Source: an uncultured Oscillospiraceae bacterium (GTDB taxonomy: Bacteria; Bacillota; Clostridia; Oscillospirales; Acutalibacteraceae). From it: a stretch of 64,000 bases of DNA. The stretch is taken from positions 180,923 through 244,922 of the forward strand of contig URZE01000002.1 in the NCBI GenBank assembly GCA_900552265.1, given 5' to 3'. How positions within the stretch are numbered: the stretch's first letter is position 1; the number at the start of each line of letters is the position of its first letter. A program made the translations under genes and the position numbers. The notes below the pieces were generated by a model that worked only from the letters and a program-made list of their open reading frames with translations, did no database searches and was not told the origin of the DNA. Of the stretch, positions 62,394-64,000 are shown one piece after another.

Positions 62394-62972
62394 GTGAAGC
62401 AACGAGATAAAATTGTAATTTTTTTACTGATTATAGCGACGTTGTTTTCTACAATATCTTTTAAAGCAGCTGAAAGTGAGTGTGCTACTGATGAACTGAG
62501 TTCATTAAATGTACCTAAAGAGGATGGGATTAATTACATCGATATTTTGAAGTCAATAATTCAGAGTGAAAAAAAATTAGAAAAACTTGATAGTATAAAT
62601 TGTGAATTGATGACTCGCATAGTTTTACCTAAATTGTCAGAAAATGAAAGATTTTACATCTCGATTTGTGGGTATATTTGTTGTTGCTATTGGCGTTGTT
62701 GTGATTGTTTAAAGATTTTAAGAAAAATGGCTGTGTTTGGACCTAGAGGTTCTACAGAATTAAGAAACAAACTAGAAAATCATGTTGAAAACATAATTAA
62801 GAGTATTAATGATTTATCAGGTTTAGAAGAATGCTTGAGGAAGCGAAATTTAGGGAAAGATGATTTTTGTATTTTGGCTTTAGAGATGCTACGTGATAAT
62901 GTGTGTCCAAAACTGATGGCTACGAGGGATTTAGTGTGTTCGAGAATTTTTGACAAAATTCGATATATTTGA
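62394..62972 (+). CDS. Small secreted cysteine-rich helical protein 2
   Basis: 192 residues from GTG 62394, eleven bases after AAAGGAG; the upstream ATG at 62364 has no ribosome site. Signal peptide of about 25 residues (IVIFLLIIATLFSTISF). The mature chain has an unusual cysteine cluster, YICCCYWRCCDCLKILRKM, at about residues 100-118 and several later cysteines. Length, signal peptide and Cys placement parallel the neighbours. Disulfide-stabilised surface or effector protein is possible; function unknown. Confidence 0.6.
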   Translation: MKQRDKIVIFLLIIATLFSTISFKAAESECATDELSSLNVPKEDGINYIDILKSIIQSEKKLEKLDSINCELMTRIVLPKLSENERFYISICGYICCCYWRCCDCLKILRKMAVFGPRGSTELRNKLENHVENIIKSINDLSGLEECLRKRNLGKDDFCILALEMLRDNVCPKLMATRDLVCSRIFDKIRYI

Positions 62973-63200
62973 CATATGTGCTTGGGGTATAAATGTATTC
63001 TGTTATTTCGTGAATAACTATTTTTTGTTGATATACAGCGTTTAATGTTAAATTTTTAGTGTGAGGTTATATTGAAATGTTATATTAATAATTTCTAAAA
63101 TTAATGTTTTTGTTGAGATATTGAATATTTTAAAAGTAGACAAAAAAATAAATATGTTACTATATGATTATAAAATAAATTTAAAATGGGGTTATAAATT

Positions 63201-63674
63201 ATGAATTTGAAGAGATTGTCAAGTTTCGTATTGAGTGCAGCAATGTTGGTTGCTACAGCATTTGCTATGGATCCGCCTGAAAGAGGAGCTAATTCTTCAT
63301 CCTCAACTTTTGAGCAACAAGATGAAGATGAAGAAGTGTGTAGACGTTGGAGTAAAGTTTTGGATGAGATAGAAGAAAACAAAAATAATTTGGAAAAAAT
63401 CTCACACATGCTTAAGAAATTGAATGAAGAATTGAAAATATTGGATAGAAGTTCTTTTAAGGAAGTATGTGATAATAGAAATTATTTGTGCTGTTGCATT
63501 CTTGTTTGTAATGCTTATTTCTATGAGAAACGTTTTTTATCTCATGAAATAAGTGAAGAAGAATTAGGTAAACATCTTGAACGTATAGCGGATAAATTAC
63601 TTAAAATATTGGGCAGACCTCATTTTATGGAACAAAAATTTGTTGATCGAGTTACAGGTATTATGATGTTATGA
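63201..63674 (+). CDS. Small secreted cysteine-containing helical protein 3
   Basis: 157 residues. A clear signal peptide (LSSFVLSAAMLVATAFA, cleavage near residue 22) is followed by an acidic Ser-rich linker. A helical body with coiled-coil character (LDEIEENKNNLEKISHMLKK) and the cluster NYLCCCILVCNAYFYEK come next. The body after the cluster (LGKHLERIADKLLKILG) aligns loosely with ELRNKLENHVENIIKSI in protein 2. ATGGGGTTATAAATT precedes the ATG. A terminator hairpin follows. Confidence 0.65.
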   Translation: MNLKRLSSFVLSAAMLVATAFAMDPPERGANSSSSTFEQQDEDEEVCRRWSKVLDEIEENKNNLEKISHMLKKLNEELKILDRSSFKEVCDNRNYLCCCILVCNAYFYEKRFLSHEISEEELGKHLERIADKLLKILGRPHFMEQKFVDRVTGIMML

Positions 63675-63734
63675 TGTTTTTTCAGGAAAATAGTAACATG
63701 TAGTTTTATGTGTGAAAGGATAATTAGGTATCAA

Positions 63735-63769
63735 GGACTGTGAAATTAATAAGGTCCATAGTCCCTTTT
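63735..63769 (+). terminator. Terminator after secreted protein 3
   Basis: GGACTGTG pairs with CATAGTCC (eight positions, one G-T), then CTTTTATGTTGTTTT. The rest of the gap 63675-63991 is AT-rich with one further promoter and no gene. Confidence 0.6.
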
Positions 63770-63935
63770 ATGTTGTTTTAAAATAATTAGCAAATTAAAT
63801 TTTATAATTATTAATAATGTTTAATGATTAATAGATTTAAAAATATGAGGATAAAATATAAATTTTATATTAAATTTAAAAAATTAATGAATACTGTTAA
63901 TGATATATAAAGTTATTAGAATTATTAAAAAAGAA

Positions 63936-63963
63936 TTGATTAAATAAAAATATATGTTATAAT
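63936..63963 (+). promoter_or_regulatory. Promoter of a gene entering at the right edge
   Basis: TTGATT (63936-63941), a 16-bp spacer, TATAAT (63958-63963), about 30 bp before an ATG with a ribosome site. Confidence 0.6.
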
Positions 63964-63991
63964 AAAGTTGTAAAAAAATTAGAAAGAGGTT

Positions 63992-64000
63992 ATGAATTAT
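63992..64000 (+). CDS. Start of a further gene, truncated by the window
   Basis: AGAAAGAGG (63981-63989) precedes ATG AAT TAT at the edge. The spacing, the gaggtta-ATG wording and the promoter are like those of the secreted-protein genes upstream, so it may be a fourth member. Only three codons are visible. Confidence 0.35.

Noticed and set aside
1..64000. tRNA or rRNA genes, CRISPR arrays, insertion sequences, integrases
   Set aside because: Reading both strands I found no cloverleaf, rRNA core, spaced direct repeats or transposase/integrase motifs. A tRNA or covariance scan was not possible here.

Overview
The window is AT-rich, densely packed DNA from an endospore-forming low-GC Firmicute. 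It carries spoIVA, spoIIR, spoVAD, a tepA-ftsK/spoIIIE pair, strong AGGAGG-type ribosome sites and TTGACA/TATAAT promoters. Anaerobic metabolism (class III ribonucleotide reductase, NifS/NifU) and the gene families present fit Clostridia, probably near Oscillospiraceae/Ruminococcaceae. A eukaryote-type RING finger protein, a contractile injection system and runs of small secreted proteins hint at life in association with a eukaryotic host. That lifestyle is inference.

Layout. 1-8.2 kb: end of spoIVA, comEA, a zinc ABC transporter (znuACB), a RodA-type SEDS protein, a flavoprotein and a membrane PASTA protein whose kinase domain has lost its catalytic residues. 8.5-11.3 kb: an anaerobic ribonucleotide reductase operon (redoxin, NrdD, activase) behind a promoter carrying two NrdR-like boxes 32 bp apart. 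11.4-14.5 kb: glyS, nifS, nifU. 14.5-17.4 kb: a 755-bp gene-poor stretch with a promoter, a five-codon minigene and a long inverted repeat, then four tandem minus-strand genes for Nif11-type leader precursors ending in GG motifs, with no modifying enzyme beside them. 17.5-37.2 kb: housekeeping genes (tepA, uppP, ftsK, a ComEC-like hydrolase, a KimA-type potassium transporter, a glutamine-type ABC transporter, tsaE, tsaB, rpiB, upp, a nucleotide-sugar dehydratase, rnhA, RNase J, gdpP, rplI, mazF).

37.3-57.0 kb: a contractile injection system (eCIS, phage-tail-like). It has sheath, tube, tail-assembly chaperone, second tube protein, two long coiled-coil proteins, gpD-like hub, gpV-like spike, gp25-like, two baseplate-J-like proteins, a gpI-like protein and an Ig-tailed fibre candidate. 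I see no AAA+ ATPase, PAAR tip or terminator cap. Its expression signals are unusual. The sheath start codon is separated from its Shine-Dalgarno sequence by a hairpin. The chaperone gene appears to continue in the -1 frame through a T TTT TTC slippery site followed by a 17-position stem, as in phage lambda G/GT. The second tube protein is cut short by a one-base frameshift inside a repeated coiled-coil tail.

57.0-64.0 kb: lemA, a TPM-domain protein, spoIIR (whose Shine-Dalgarno lies in a terminator-like hairpin overlapping a forespore-type promoter), the RING protein, an isolated spoVAD, and three or more separately transcribed genes for small secreted cysteine-rich proteins running off the right edge.

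The most promising new biology is the eCIS with its recoding signals, the neighbouring RING protein as a possible effector, and the Nif11-type precursor array. All calls come from reading the sequence; no database search was run.
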